DNA of 14,296 nt from DATDMG01 sp036518955 (GTDB taxonomy: Bacteria > Actinomycetota > Actinomycetes > Actinomycetales > Kineosporiaceae), in the NCBI GenBank assembly GCA_036518955.1, contig DATDMG010000537.1, positions 1 through 14,296 on the forward strand, read 5' to 3'. The notes under the pieces were generated by a model that saw nothing but the letters and a program-made list of their open reading frames with translations, made no database searches and was not told the DNA's origin. Positions 5,981-14,156 of this stretch are shown one piece after another (the first letter of the stretch is position 1; every line of letters begins with the position of its first letter). Both the position numbers and the translations under genes were made by a program.

Positions 5981-8900
5981 ATGCCTCGTCCACTCAGCAC
6001 GGCCATCACCCTGCGCTTGGCCCAGCTCGGGCTTCCGCTTCCCGCCACGTGGGAGAACTCCGAGCCGGCCCAGCTGGTCGGCCCGATCATCGCACGCCAG
6101 CGTGAGCTGAACCGCCGGCTGTCCGACCGCCTGTGCGCCGCCGATGCGCGCATCCAGGCCTTCCTCGATGACTACCTCGCTGGTACCGGCGCGCGCCCCG
6201 AACTGCCACGCCGCACCCTCGTACTCGACGAAACCGGCCTGGCCCGCGAACTGTCCCTGCCGCTCGACGGCGACAGCTTCACCTCCCCCCTGCTGAGCAG
6301 CTACCGGGTGGCCAACGGCGTGCTGCACAACCCGGCGAACGACCGCCGGACCACGGTGGGCGTGTTCCACGTCGCCACGGGAGGACTGCCCATCCCCGAT
6401 GACAAGATCGCGGTTCCGCGCGAGGCCTTCGCCCGGTTGCTCAGCCACGCCTTCGAGCCGCCCGCGGCAGACATGGAGCTGCCGTACACCTGCGCCCAGC
6501 CGCAGCCGGCCGCCTGCTTCGCCTCGCTCTACCTGCGTCCGCTCGTCCTGCCGGAGGTGCCGGGCTTCATCCGGGAGAAGCGGATGGAGACCCGGTTCAT
6601 CGTCCCGGGCGGCCTGGTGGCCACCCTCGACTTCGTCGAGGGGATCTTCGGCAACGGGGGCGACCCGTACCTGCCGGAGAACGACGCCTCGCTGGCCCCC
6701 GAGACGTGGACCGGCCACACCGGCCTCGTCGTCCTCGCCCCGCACCTGACCCGGCTGACCAAGAAGGAACTCGGGCTCCCGCACGTCAGCCGGGCCAGCG
6801 AGCGCCAGCGCCGGGACGGGATGTGCTGGGAGCAGCCCGACGAGCTCTACAACGGCGGCCGGGCCTTCAAGGCCTGCGCCCGCGACGCGCGGGGCGTCGT
6901 CGTCACGGTGATCGCCGACACCTACTTCGGGTACTGCAAGAAGGAGGTCAAGACCCAGATCTCGTATTCGGCGAACCTCTTCGGCAACGCCGAGGAGGAG
7001 CACTCCGGCGGCGCACTGGTCTTCCCCTCGTGGGACCTCGGCCAGGAGTTCACCGACATCCTCAGCGCCGACGGATGGACGCTCGCCGAGGCGCTCGCCC
7101 GCGACCCGGAGCGGTTCGCCGTCCAGCCGGGCGGGTACGCGCTGGACCTACAGCTGCCCCAGGTGGTGCTGGTGCCGGGCGGCGCGCGGTACTCGCTGCG
7201 GCCGCCGCGGGTGTCCTGGACGGACGACGAGGGCGGCCGGCAGGAGATCCCGCTGCGGCTGGGCCAGGTGTACCTGGCGCCCAACGGGTACCGGGTGGAG
7301 CTGACCCGGGATCCGCACGACCCGTCCACCTGGCGGCTGATCGGGACCAGCCCGCGGGCGACGTCCTGCCACAAGCCGGCCACGGTCTCCGGCGGCGGCA
7401 AGTCGGAGATCTCCAAGGCGATCACCGACGGCGTCGTCGTCGGCACCGAGTTTATCGCCGACATCGACCGCGACCTCGACCAGGTGGCCGCGATCCTCGA
7501 CCGCGACTGCTCCGGGCGCTTCGCCGGCCCGGAGCGCAACCATCAGGACAACCGCACCATCCTGTCCGACAAGCGGTCGCTCGGGTCGGTGATCAAGCTG
7601 CTCACCCCGTCCAGCGACTACACGGCCGAGCACAACGCCTGGCTCGCCACTGTTCCGCCCTACATCAAGGAACTGGTGTACGTCGTCAAGCGCTCCTACC
7701 GCACCGGGTGGGGCACCGACTGGCGGTCGCACTTCAGCGTGGCCGAGATCGACGGCCGGCCGGGCAACCGCCTGCGCCTGGCGGGCGGAGACAAGATCCC
7801 GGTCAGCCGGCTGCGGATGGGGTTCAACGCCGACGGGTCCTGGCGCCTGTTCGGCCTGCGGCACGACTTCGCGCCTGCAGTGAAGGTGCAGACCGAGGAC
7901 GACATCACGGCCTCCACGGTGGTGCCGGGGGCCAGCCTCGGGCTGGACCCGCAGCGGTCCTACAAGGTGGTCGAGAACTGCGAGAACCTGCTGTTCCAGC
8001 GGCCCGACGACGCCATCCACCGAGGCTACGACGCGCAGGCCGAGCGCGACATCGCCGGCCCGGCTGTGTTCCTGTCGAACTTCCAGCCGCTGACCCGGGC
8101 CGACGTCGCCGCGATGCGCGACGATGTGGTGGCGTTCAGCGAGTTCACCGAACCGATGACCCGGCTCCTGGACGGGTTCGCCGAGGCCGCGGACGGCGAG
8201 GGGCCCGCGTTCGTCGTCAGCTCGGCCGATCCGCGGCTGGTCGACGGCAAGCCCTCGAAGAACCCGCGCTACCTGCAGCAGCGGCCCGACCGGACCGATG
8301 GCGGGCGCACCGCCGTGGCAGGCCTGGCGTCCCGGCTGTTCCGCCGGCTCCCCGCCGACGCGCCGCTGACCCTGCCGGTGGACGTCGTCGCGGCCGGCCG
8401 GCGCAACAACCCGCCGGAGGGCAGCGCCCCGCCGCTCTGCGCGTATAGCCCGCTGCACTACATGGAACTGCCGGAACTCTTCATGGAGTTCATCGCGTCG
8501 ATGACCGGAAAGTCGCCCTCGACCACCGGGGCCGGCTCGGAGGGCGCGCTGACCAAGGGCCCGTTCAACTGCCTGCCCGCGGTCATCGACCTCAACGCGG
8601 CGCTGCTGTCCTACGTCCTGACGGGCTACGACGGCTGGGTCTCTTCGGCCGGGTACATCGGGCCGGGCGTCCGGGTCGACCACGACTTCTCGCTCCTGGT
8701 GCCCGAGCTCTTCGCCCGGATGACGCCCGAAGAGCGCGACGCGGGCCAGCTCATCGCCGAGGGCGCCCTGGAGCGTCTCACCGACCTCGAGCACAACGGC
8801 CGGCCGGTGCTGGCGAGCCGGCTCGGGTACCGGATAACCGACCGCTTCACCGCCCGCTACCTCGGCCGGATCTTCCTGCACCCGGAAGCCGTCTTCACCC

Positions 8901-9370
8901 CCGAGATGCTGCGCCCGGAACTGCAGGACTCGGACGTCTTCGCGGAGTCGGTGGCCACGATCGTCGCCACCCACGAGCGGGTGGCGCGCTCCTACCTGCG
9001 GGACGGCACGATCTCGCTGGCGGTCCCGCCGCTGCGGGCCCTGCTGGAGATCATGGCCGGCGAGGGGAGCACGGAGGGCTGGACGCTGGGATCCCCGCAG
9101 TTCCGGGAACTGTTCACCCGGGACTCGGTGCTCTCGTCGTCCTGGTACGCACAACGGCTGGACGCGCGGCAGTCCTCCGCCCTGGCCCGGTCGGAGACGG
9201 GACTCGCCGCCATCGAGCGCTTCGTCTCCACCCCGGGCAACGAGGAGCCGAGCGCCCGGCTCGGGATGCCGGCCCGGGTGGAGGCAGCCCGGCTGGAGAC
9301 CCAGCGGCTGTCGTCGCCGGAGTACCGCGCCCACCTCATCGGCACGCTGGGGAACACCCCGCTGGGTTGA
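5981..9370 (+). CDS. Large protein of the pyrophosphate-dependent phosphoenolpyruvate carboxykinase type (PPi-PEPCK, EC 4.1.1.38)
   Basis: 1129 residues from ATG 5981 (alternative ATG 5963; the frame is open to 5798). The start is chosen because MPRPLSTAITLRLAQLG begins a sequence with normal composition, whereas the residues before it look non-coding. The length fits the 1100-1200 residue PPi-PEPCK family, demonstrated biochemically in Entamoeba and Propionibacterium, which interconverts oxaloacetate plus pyrophosphate with phosphoenolpyruvate, CO2 and phosphate. Candidate signatures are SGGGKSEISK at 470-479 and TGKSPSTTGAGSEGALTKG at 842-860, followed by GYDGWVSSAGYIGPG. There is no signal peptide or membrane segment, so it is cytosolic. 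The gene looks intact, with uniform codon use, and is monocistronic or followed by the small gene at 9456. No clear ribosome binding site precedes 5981. The assignment rests on remembered motifs and length, not an alignment; the alternative is a large uncharacterised enzyme. Confidence 0.7.
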   Translation: MPRPLSTAITLRLAQLGLPLPATWENSEPAQLVGPIIARQRELNRRLSDRLCAADARIQAFLDDYLAGTGARPELPRRTLVLDETGLARELSLPLDGDSFTSPLLSSYRVANGVLHNPANDRRTTVGVFHVATGGLPIPDDKIAVPREAFARLLSHAFEPPAADMELPYTCAQPQPAACFASLYLRPLVLPEVPGFIREKRMETRFIVPGGLVATLDFVEGIFGNGGDPYLPENDASLAPETWTGHTGLVVLAPHLTRLTKKELGLPHVSRASERQRRDGMCWEQPDELYNGGRAFKACARDARGVVVTVIADTYFGYCKKEVKTQISYSANLFGNAEEEHSGGALVFPSWDLGQEFTDILSADGWTLAEALARDPERFAVQPGGYALDLQLPQVVLVPGGARYSLRPPRVSWTDDEGGRQEIPLRLGQVYLAPNGYRVELTRDPHDPSTWRLIGTSPRATSCHKPATVSGGGKSEISKAITDGVVVGTEFIADIDRDLDQVAAILDRDCSGRFAGPERNHQDNRTILSDKRSLGSVIKLLTPSSDYTAEHNAWLATVPPYIKELVYVVKRSYRTGWGTDWRSHFSVAEIDGRPGNRLRLAGGDKIPVSRLRMGFNADGSWRLFGLRHDFAPAVKVQTEDDITASTVVPGASLGLDPQRSYKVVENCENLLFQRPDDAIHRGYDAQAERDIAGPAVFLSNFQPLTRADVAAMRDDVVAFSEFTEPMTRLLDGFAEAADGEGPAFVVSSADPRLVDGKPSKNPRYLQQRPDRTDGGRTAVAGLASRLFRRLPADAPLTLPVDVVAAGRRNNPPEGSAPPLCAYSPLHYMELPELFMEFIASMTGKSPSTTGAGSEGALTKGPFNCLPAVIDLNAALLSYVLTGYDGWVSSAGYIGPGVRVDHDFSLLVPELFARMTPEERDAGQLIAEGALERLTDLEHNGRPVLASRLGYRITDRFTARYLGRIFLHPEAVFTPEMLRPELQDSDVFAESVATIVATHERVARSYLRDGTISLAVPPLRALLEIMAGEGSTEGWTLGSPQFRELFTRDSVLSSSWYAQRLDARQSSALARSETGLAAIERFVSTPGNEEPSARLGMPARVEAARLETQRLSSPEYRAHLIGTLGNTPLG

Positions 9371-9455
9371 GGCACGGGGCCGCGCCGCGCGCCGGATTAC
9401 TGTCCCGGCGTCGCGCCCGTGCGCAGACCCCTGGGTCCCGGGCGAGGAGATCCGG

Positions 9456-9686
9456 GTGGTGCTGGCCCCCTGCCGGCCTGCCCGGGCCGTGGTGGCGGGC
9501 GAGGCGCCGGACTGGCTCACCACCCATGTCCTTCCCGTGCTGGTTGTGGCGTCGTCCGCGGTCATCGCCGGGTACCCGGTGGGGCGGTGGGCGGCCCGGC
9601 GGGAACGGCGGGAAGCGCAGTGCGACCACGGTCCGCCCGCCACCGTGGTCAGGTCTCGTGATGATGGATCGGACGCCCAGCCGTAG
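9456..9686 (+). CDS. Small putative single-span membrane protein
   Basis: 76 residues from GTG 9456, with a strong GAGGAG ribosome binding site at 9444-9449, six bases upstream. A hydrophobic segment at about 21-42 (LTTHVLPVLVVASSAVIAGY) is followed by a strongly basic stretch (GRWAARRERREA), which predicts a single-span inner-membrane protein with the C-terminus in the cytosol. The tail is polar. The stop TAG at 9684-9686 is followed directly by a 10-base-arm hairpin. The gene lies 85 bases after the carboxykinase-like gene on the same strand and could be cotranscribed. I do not recognise the family, and such a short frame in GC-rich DNA could be chance. Confidence 0.42.
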   Translation: MVLAPCRPARAVVAGEAPDWLTTHVLPVLVVASSAVIAGYPVGRWAARRERREAQCDHGPPATVVRSRDDGSDAQP

Positions 9687-9689
9687 GGC

Positions 9690-9726
9690 GGCGGTGCGCT
9701 GTCGGGGGCGGAATCGGCGCACCGCC
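9690..9726 (+). terminator. Hairpin after the small membrane protein gene
   Basis: GGCGGTGCGC (9690-9699) and GCGCACCGCC (9717-9726) are perfectly complementary around a 17-base loop, starting three bases after the stop codon. There is no T-run, as is common for actinomycete terminators. Confidence 0.5.
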
Positions 9727-9944
9727 CTCCTGGGGCCGAGTGACACCAGCCCGTCGTCTCCGCGTCGCACGGTCAACGTCCAAGCGCAAATCCGCAGGTG
9801 GGTGCCATACGCAAGTCCGTCTGCCAAGCCGTTGTCGGGCCGACCTCCACCAGCACCGATGATCCGGCATCCGTCAGGCAGCGGCTGGAGCGATCGCTCT
9901 CGAAACCCCGAAGCCGTCACGATCCGTCACACCTGGCATTGCGC
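9727..9944. other. Stretch without a recognisable gene
   Basis: Open frames cross this stretch on both strands, but none has a recognisable domain or a supported start. It lies downstream of the group II intron 3' end on the minus strand and may be the old 3' exon or further element debris. Confidence 0.4.
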
Positions 9945-10080
9945 GGGTGGGTCGGGTGGCCCCGGTGCATTGCCGCACCGGGCCCCCTCAGACGTGCACG
10001 TTTCCATGCATCCGGCTCAAGCAAGCCACTGGGTTCAGCGGGTGGATTCCCGTCTGCTGAACCGTGAAGTCCCGTTGCCG
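9945..10080 (-). mobile_element. Group II intron 3' end relic (domains IV-VI)
   Basis: Read on the minus strand, GAGCCGGATGCATGGAAACG then TGCACGTC (10018 to about 9991) resembles domain V of bacterial group II introns: the AGC catalytic triad, a GAAA-type loop and the returning strand. The closing CGGTTC expected before TGAGGGGG is missing, which should disrupt domain V. A hairpin follows with arms CCCGGTGC and GCACCGGG (9961-9968 and 9975-9982) around GGCAAT, fitting domain VI, then CCACCCGAC, resembling the usual 3' intron end. Upstream on the minus strand a hairpin with 8-base arms GGTTCAGC/GCTGAACC (10032-10063) may belong to domain IV. No reverse transcriptase reading frame is present. 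The 3' boundary near 9945-9950 is approximate. The element should be inactive. Confidence 0.6.
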
Positions 10081-10168
10081 TAGCCGCGGTACGTTCTCCT
10101 TCACTGCGAGTCATCTGACCTGCCGGAGCCGGTGCAGTGCCCGGGCTGGCCGGTTGGCCGACCGGCCG

Positions 10169-10345
10169 CTGGCCCAGGCCCGGGAGCAGGGCCGTTCTAC
10201 GTCGCGGTGGGCATCACTGTGGAGGTGAGCGGGGAGGGCGAAGTTCTGGCTCGCGATGTTCACCGAACCGAAGACCCGCGGGATCGCCGACGTGCTGATC
10301 GCATGCTGCGACGGCCTCTCAAAGGCCTGCCCGATGCCCTGGCGA
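10169..10345 (+). mobile_element. IS256-family transposase relic
   Basis: Pieces of a mutator/IS256-type DDE transposase lie on the plus strand in several frames. LAQAREQG (10169-10192) resembles the N-terminal region. It is joined directly to FYVAVGITVEV (10195 on), which in intact enzymes lies some 150 residues later beside the first catalytic Asp, so a large internal part is gone. After a short gap and a 2-base loss, KFWLAMFTEPKTRGIADVLI and ACCDGL (10241-10318) match the conserved KFW...TRG..DVLI...DGLKG block, including the second catalytic Asp. Two extra bases then shift to LKGLPDALA (10318-10344), where similarity ends. No terminal inverted repeats were recognised. The element is dead. 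Its right end is antisense to the last codons of the GGDEF-EAL gene. Confidence 0.75.
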
Positions 10346-12538
10346 GACCCGGGACAACCTCGCTGGTCGGTTCGGAGGTGTGTTGCTTGGAGGGGCGGGG
10401 GGCATTCCTAGGAGATGCGGGTTCGCGCTGGCCGGTTGTGGTCGGGCGAGGAAGTATCCCTGGCCGAGGTTGCAGCCGAGTTCGGTCAGGAGGGCGAGTT
10501 GTTCCGCGGTCTCGATGCCCTCGGCGACGGTCTCCAGGCGCATGCTGCGGCACAGGTCGAGGATGCTCCCGACGAGCGCGATGTCGTCGACGGCGCCGGG
10601 CATCAGTCCGGAGACGAAGCTGCGGTCGATCTTGACCTGGTCCACGGGGAGCTGCCGGAGGTAGGCCAGGGAGGAGTACCCCGTGCCGAAGTCGTCGATC
10701 GCCACCCGGACCCCCAGCCTCTTGAGGGCCTCCAGGGCGGTGCGGGCCTGGTGGGGGTCGGTCATCAGGACGGATTCGGTGATTTCGAGCGTGATCGAAT
10801 GTCCTGGCAGGCTTTCGCGATCCAAAGCAGTGGCGATCACGCTGGGGAGCTGCGGGTCGGTGATCTGGCGGGCCGAAATGTTGATGGCCAGGTGCAGGGC
10901 GGGCACCTGGGCACGCCAGGTCGCGAGTTGGGCGAAAGCGCGGTCGATCACCCAGGACCCGAGGATGCAGATCGTGTCGGTTTCCTCGGCGATCGGGATG
11001 AAGAGGGACGGCGGTACCTGGCCGCGGAGGGGGTGGTCCCAGCGGAGCAGCGCCTCGACGCCGTGGACCTGCCTGGAGGCGATGTCGATCAGAGGCTGGT
11101 AAGCGAGCCAGAGTTCGCCGTTCGCCACCGCACCACCCAGGTCGGTGCGCAGGCTCAATTGGTCGGCCACTTCCTCGTGCATCTGCGGTTCGAAGGCCTG
11201 CCACCGGCCACGGCCGCCGCGTTTCGCGCGATACATGGCGACGTCGGCGTCGCTGAGGAGAGCGGCGGCGCTCTGCCCGTTCTCCCGCATGGACGCGACT
11301 CCGACGCTGGCGCCGATCATGACGGGTCGGCCGGCGATGGTGAAGGTGCGCGTCAGCGCGGCGATGATTCTTCCGGCCACGATCTCGCCCACGCTGCGGT
11401 CGGCGCGCAGCAGGACGGCGAACTCGTCGCCTCCGAGCCGGGCTGCCGTGTCGACGTCACTGATGCAGGTGAGGAGCCGGTGGGCCACCTGGGCGAGCAG
11501 TTCGTCGCCGGCCCGGTGGCCGAGGGTGTCGTTGACCGCCTTGAACCGGTCGAGGTCGATGAACAGCACGGTCAGTGGACCGCGGTCGATGGAGGCCGTC
11601 GCGCATTCCTCACTGAGGCGTTCCAGGAACAGCGCGCGGTTGGACAGTGAGGTGACCGGGTCGCGGTGGGCTTCTCGGACCGCGTCCAGGGTTTGCGCGT
11701 CGGTCAGCGCGAGATTGACCTGCTGTGCGAAGGCCGTCAGGAGCTCGGCCGGGTCGTGGCCGCTGATCGGGCCTGAGGCCGTGCGGGCGGCCAGGCAGCC
11801 CACCACCTCACCTCCGACGACGACCCGTTCCACGAGGATGCCGTCCGGCTTGGGGGACCGGGGCGCCGGCACGGGGCCGGGATCCATCGCCCGCCGGGCG
11901 ACGGCAATCATCATCTCGTCGGGCGCGGTGAGGTTGTGACCGGAGACCGGCGCGAGGTGCTTGGACATCCGGTCGAGCAGAAGCAACGCCACCGGGCAGT
12001 TACCGAGCAGCACGGACGCGCCGGAGGTGACGGCGTCCAGCACGTCGTTCAGTGGCAGCCGGGCAGAGATGGCGCGCTGGATCTGCAGCAGGTTCTCAAC
12101 AAGCTGGTGGCGCTGCCGTTCGCTGGCCAGCGTTTCCAGGTTGTGCAGGAGCAGCCCGAGGATGAGCGCCATCCCCTGCAGCATCTGCCGCTCTTCGGCG
12201 GCGAAGGGCTCCCCGGCCCGGCCCACGAGCAGGATCCCGTCCTTGGTCCCGCGGCCGTCGGAGGTGGCCAGCGGCCACCGCCCCAGGTACACCTCGCCGA
12301 GTCCTGGGATGTCGATCAGGTCGCCGTCCACGGCCGAGTCGAACTGCGGAGGAACCGGCTGGCCGCCGAACCCGGTCGCCTTGACCATGTGTCCGGCGAC
12401 GACGATCGCGCCGAGCTCGGCCTCCACCGACTCCAGGGCCCGTTCGATGGCGGTCTGCGCCGCCAGCTTCGGGTCGGTCTGCCAGCTGACCGCGACGAGG
12501 TACTCGGTGAGCTGGTGGATCGACCAGTGATAGGTCAT
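10319..12538 (-). CDS. GAF-GAF-GGDEF-EAL cyclic-di-GMP signalling protein
   Basis: 739 residues from ATG 12538; the frame is open further upstream, but that part is antisense to the FIST gene. Two GAF-like sensor regions (about 15-140 and 155-285) precede a GGDEF domain (about 291-450) with LFIDLDRFKAVNDTLGH and an exact GGDEF at 369-373, then an EAL domain (about 470-720) with EALLRW at 495-500, LEITES, DDFGTGYSSL from 615, KIDRSF and AEGIET. Both catalytic motifs look intact, so it may make and degrade cyclic-di-GMP; the GAF regions may set the balance. The inhibitory RxxD site is absent (SDVD at 360-363). There is no membrane segment, so it is cytosolic. It starts 20 bases after the FIST stop codon, so the two are probably cotranscribed. 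The last dozen or so residues, after PARLSRV, lie over the IS256 relic and may be a replaced tail. Confidence 0.93.
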   Translation of the reverse strand: MTYHWSIHQLTEYLVAVSWQTDPKLAAQTAIERALESVEAELGAIVVAGHMVKATGFGGQPVPPQFDSAVDGDLIDIPGLGEVYLGRWPLATSDGRGTKDGILLVGRAGEPFAAEERQMLQGMALILGLLLHNLETLASERQRHQLVENLLQIQRAISARLPLNDVLDAVTSGASVLLGNCPVALLLLDRMSKHLAPVSGHNLTAPDEMMIAVARRAMDPGPVPAPRSPKPDGILVERVVVGGEVVGCLAARTASGPISGHDPAELLTAFAQQVNLALTDAQTLDAVREAHRDPVTSLSNRALFLERLSEECATASIDRGPLTVLFIDLDRFKAVNDTLGHRAGDELLAQVAHRLLTCISDVDTAARLGGDEFAVLLRADRSVGEIVAGRIIAALTRTFTIAGRPVMIGASVGVASMRENGQSAAALLSDADVAMYRAKRGGRGRWQAFEPQMHEEVADQLSLRTDLGGAVANGELWLAYQPLIDIASRQVHGVEALLRWDHPLRGQVPPSLFIPIAEETDTICILGSWVIDRAFAQLATWRAQVPALHLAINISARQITDPQLPSVIATALDRESLPGHSITLEITESVLMTDPHQARTALEALKRLGVRVAIDDFGTGYSSLAYLRQLPVDQVKIDRSFVSGLMPGAVDDIALVGSILDLCRSMRLETVAEGIETAEQLALLTELGCNLGQGYFLARPQPASANPHLLGMPPAPPSNTPPNRPARLSRVSPGHRAGL

Positions 12539-12558
12539 GAGCGCGGCCCGGAGCGCGG

Positions 12559-13803
12559 CTAGGCAAGGGCAACCGTGACGACGGTGAGCTGGTGCATTCC
12601 GCGGGCGCCGTGGAATCTGCCGATCTCGCCGTAGGTGTAGAACCCGCCGAACGGCTTCCCGCCCGTGAGCTTGCCGATCGCCTCCTGCTCGGCCCGCACC
12701 CCCTCGCGCCCGAGTTTGATCTTTCGGGCGCCGCAGTCGAACACCAGGAAACCCAGTGGATCGGCGTTCCCGAGCGTCTCCACGGCCGAGCCGCAGGACG
12801 CCGCCGCTGCCTCGATCAGGGCATCCGGATCCGTGGCCATCACCCAGGCGAGTGCTCCCTGCGGGACGTCGGCCAGACAGACGATCGCACCGGATTCGAC
12901 ATCGAGGTCGTGGACGACCCGCAGGTCCTGACCTGTCCGCCGGGACAATCCGAGGGGGTTCTGGAACAGCATCTCGGTGAAGGCCTTCGGGTCGCGGCTG
13001 CGAAGAGCGTGCGCCTCGTCCACGGACAGGGGACCGGTGGCGAGCCGGTTCAGGAAGACAGACGCGGCCGGGGCGTCGTCCAGCGTCCGGACGATGCCAC
13101 CCTCGCTGGAGGTCACCAGCATGGCGTCTCCGGCCTTGCTCCAGCCGTGCGCGATCCCCACCCCGATCCGGGCGGTGGACCCGAGGCCGATGCCGACCAC
13201 TGCGTCCCGGTGGATCTCGACCCCTGCGCCCGTCCCGCAAAACTGGTAGGTCGCGTGGTACTGGACGTCATCGGCGGAGCAGCCGCCGACGATCGGGGTG
13301 AGCGCACCGACCGCGTCGTAGGCTCCCCGGACGATCTCGTGCTGCTCACGGCTCAGCCCGTCCGCGATCATCATCAGCGCCCGGTGCGGCAGGGTGATCG
13401 AGGACAGCGCGGCGGCGACCTCAGCCCCCGATTCCCGGCGGTGCTCGCTGGCGGCATGGGACACCACGCAGGCCGCCCGGAAGCCGGCCCCGCCGAGGGC
13501 GACGACGACGACGCCCGGGGCAGTCCCCAGCTCCTCGAGCCCTTCTCCTCCAGGCGCGATCTCGCCCATGGTGGTGCCGCCGGCCACCAGGGCCTCGTCC
13601 GGCACGACGGCACAGAGCCCGTCCAGCAGGGCGTGAGCGTCGACCGAGGCCGAGCAGAAGACGAGGACGACGCTCGGCTCCCGTCCGGCGACGGCCTCGC
13701 CGGCCGCCCGAAGCGCCGCCGTGCGGGCGTCGCGGTCGAGGCTTCGCCCGACGCCGACCCACCGGTCGTCCGAGCCCGGAACGGAGCTGCCGATCGTCTG
13801 CAT
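12559..13803 (-). CDS. FIST N/FIST C sensory domain protein
   Basis: 414 residues from ATG 13803. The frame is open upstream to 14181, but the extra residues are low-complexity and overlap the tRNA, so they are excluded. The FIST N-terminal domain covers about 20-220 (PSVVLVFCSASVDAHALLDG, VAGGTTMGEIAP, and a conserved GGCSADD) and the FIST C-terminal domain about 230-395 (HRDAVVGIGLGST, VFLNRLA, FTEMLFQNPLGL, GKPFGGFYTYGEIG). FIST domains are thought to sense small ligands, possibly amino acids, and are commonly tied to GGDEF, EAL or kinase outputs. Here the GAF-GGDEF-EAL gene follows directly, so FIST probably supplies the input to that output, in trans. No signal peptide or membrane segment is present. 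No ribosome binding site precedes 13803; the message may be leaderless or poorly initiated. Confidence 0.9.
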   Translation of the reverse strand: MQTIGSSVPGSDDRWVGVGRSLDRDARTAALRAAGEAVAGREPSVVLVFCSASVDAHALLDGLCAVVPDEALVAGGTTMGEIAPGGEGLEELGTAPGVVVVALGGAGFRAACVVSHAASEHRRESGAEVAAALSSITLPHRALMMIADGLSREQHEIVRGAYDAVGALTPIVGGCSADDVQYHATYQFCGTGAGVEIHRDAVVGIGLGSTARIGVGIAHGWSKAGDAMLVTSSEGGIVRTLDDAPAASVFLNRLATGPLSVDEAHALRSRDPKAFTEMLFQNPLGLSRRTGQDLRVVHDLDVESGAIVCLADVPQGALAWVMATDPDALIEAAAASCGSAVETLGNADPLGFLVFDCGARKIKLGREGVRAEQEAIGKLTGGKPFGGFYTYGEIGRFHGARGMHQLTVVTVALA

Positions 13804-14115
13804 ACCAAACAGGATCGGTTCGTGAGAACACCGCTTGAGAGAAGGTAACCCGTTTGCCCCAACGCGAACGCCACTGGCGAGGGTCGTTGTCGACGATGAT
13901 GCGGGCGACGGCTTCGTCTCAGGTGGCGGCGTCGGGGAGCGGCGAGGGGCAGGCCCTGACGCCCCAGATGCGGCAGCAGAGACCGACGACGGCAGGCGCA
14001 CGCCGCACCCGGCGAGCCACGTGACATCGAATGACGCAGGCATCCGGTGCCCGCCGCTGCGGCCTGTGCCCACTTCGTGCCCACTAGCCCTGAAACTAGG
14101 TGCCCAAGACAGCAG
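13804..14115. other. Upstream region of the FIST gene, no gene seen
   Basis: About 310 bases between the FIST start and the tRNA terminator. Frames on both strands are open, but none carries a domain or a ribosome binding site. It should contain the FIST-GGDEF promoter, which I cannot locate. Near the right end lie the GTGCCCA repeats. Confidence 0.5.
14066..14107. repeat. GTGCCCA repeats beside the tRNA gene
   Basis: GTGCCCAC occurs at 14066-14073 and 14077-14084, and GTGCCCAA at 14100-14107. The first two are 11 bases apart. In my recollection, such words accompany integrase arm-type sites next to tRNA genes in actinomycetes. No integrase is visible here. Confidence 0.4.
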
Positions 14116-14150
14116 AAAGCCCCAGGTCCGACGCTCTGACCTGGGGCTTT
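14116..14150 (-). terminator. Strong terminator downstream of tRNA-Thr
   Basis: Perfect 13-base arms AAAGCCCCAGGTC (14116-14128) and GACCTGGGGCTTT (14138-14150) enclose a 9-base loop. Reading from the tRNA, the stem ends in a short T-run (CTTTCTG). It lies 6 bases past the tRNA 3' end. Because the arms start with AAA and end with TTT it could act in both directions. Confidence 0.85.
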
Positions 14151-14156
14151 GGTCGG

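Noticed and set aside
6706..8448. Long plus-strand frame of about 580 codons inside the carboxykinase-like gene
   Set aside because: Low-complexity Arg/Pro/Gly/Ala composition; a frame shadow.
7148..9643. Long minus-strand open frame of about 830 codons opposite the carboxykinase-like gene
   Set aside because: It is Arg/Gly/Pro/His-rich with no domain, and is the expected antisense shadow of a GC-rich gene. The plus-strand reading has conserved motifs.
10132..10635. Plus-strand 167-codon frame over the IS256 relic
   Set aside because: Only its short stretches match a transposase; the rest is antisense to the EAL coding sequence. Annotated as a relic instead.
12539..13240. Upstream extension of the GGDEF-EAL frame to 973 codons
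   Set aside because: The extension is antisense-like Arg/Gly/Pro sequence lying over the FIST gene; the domain protein starts at 12538.
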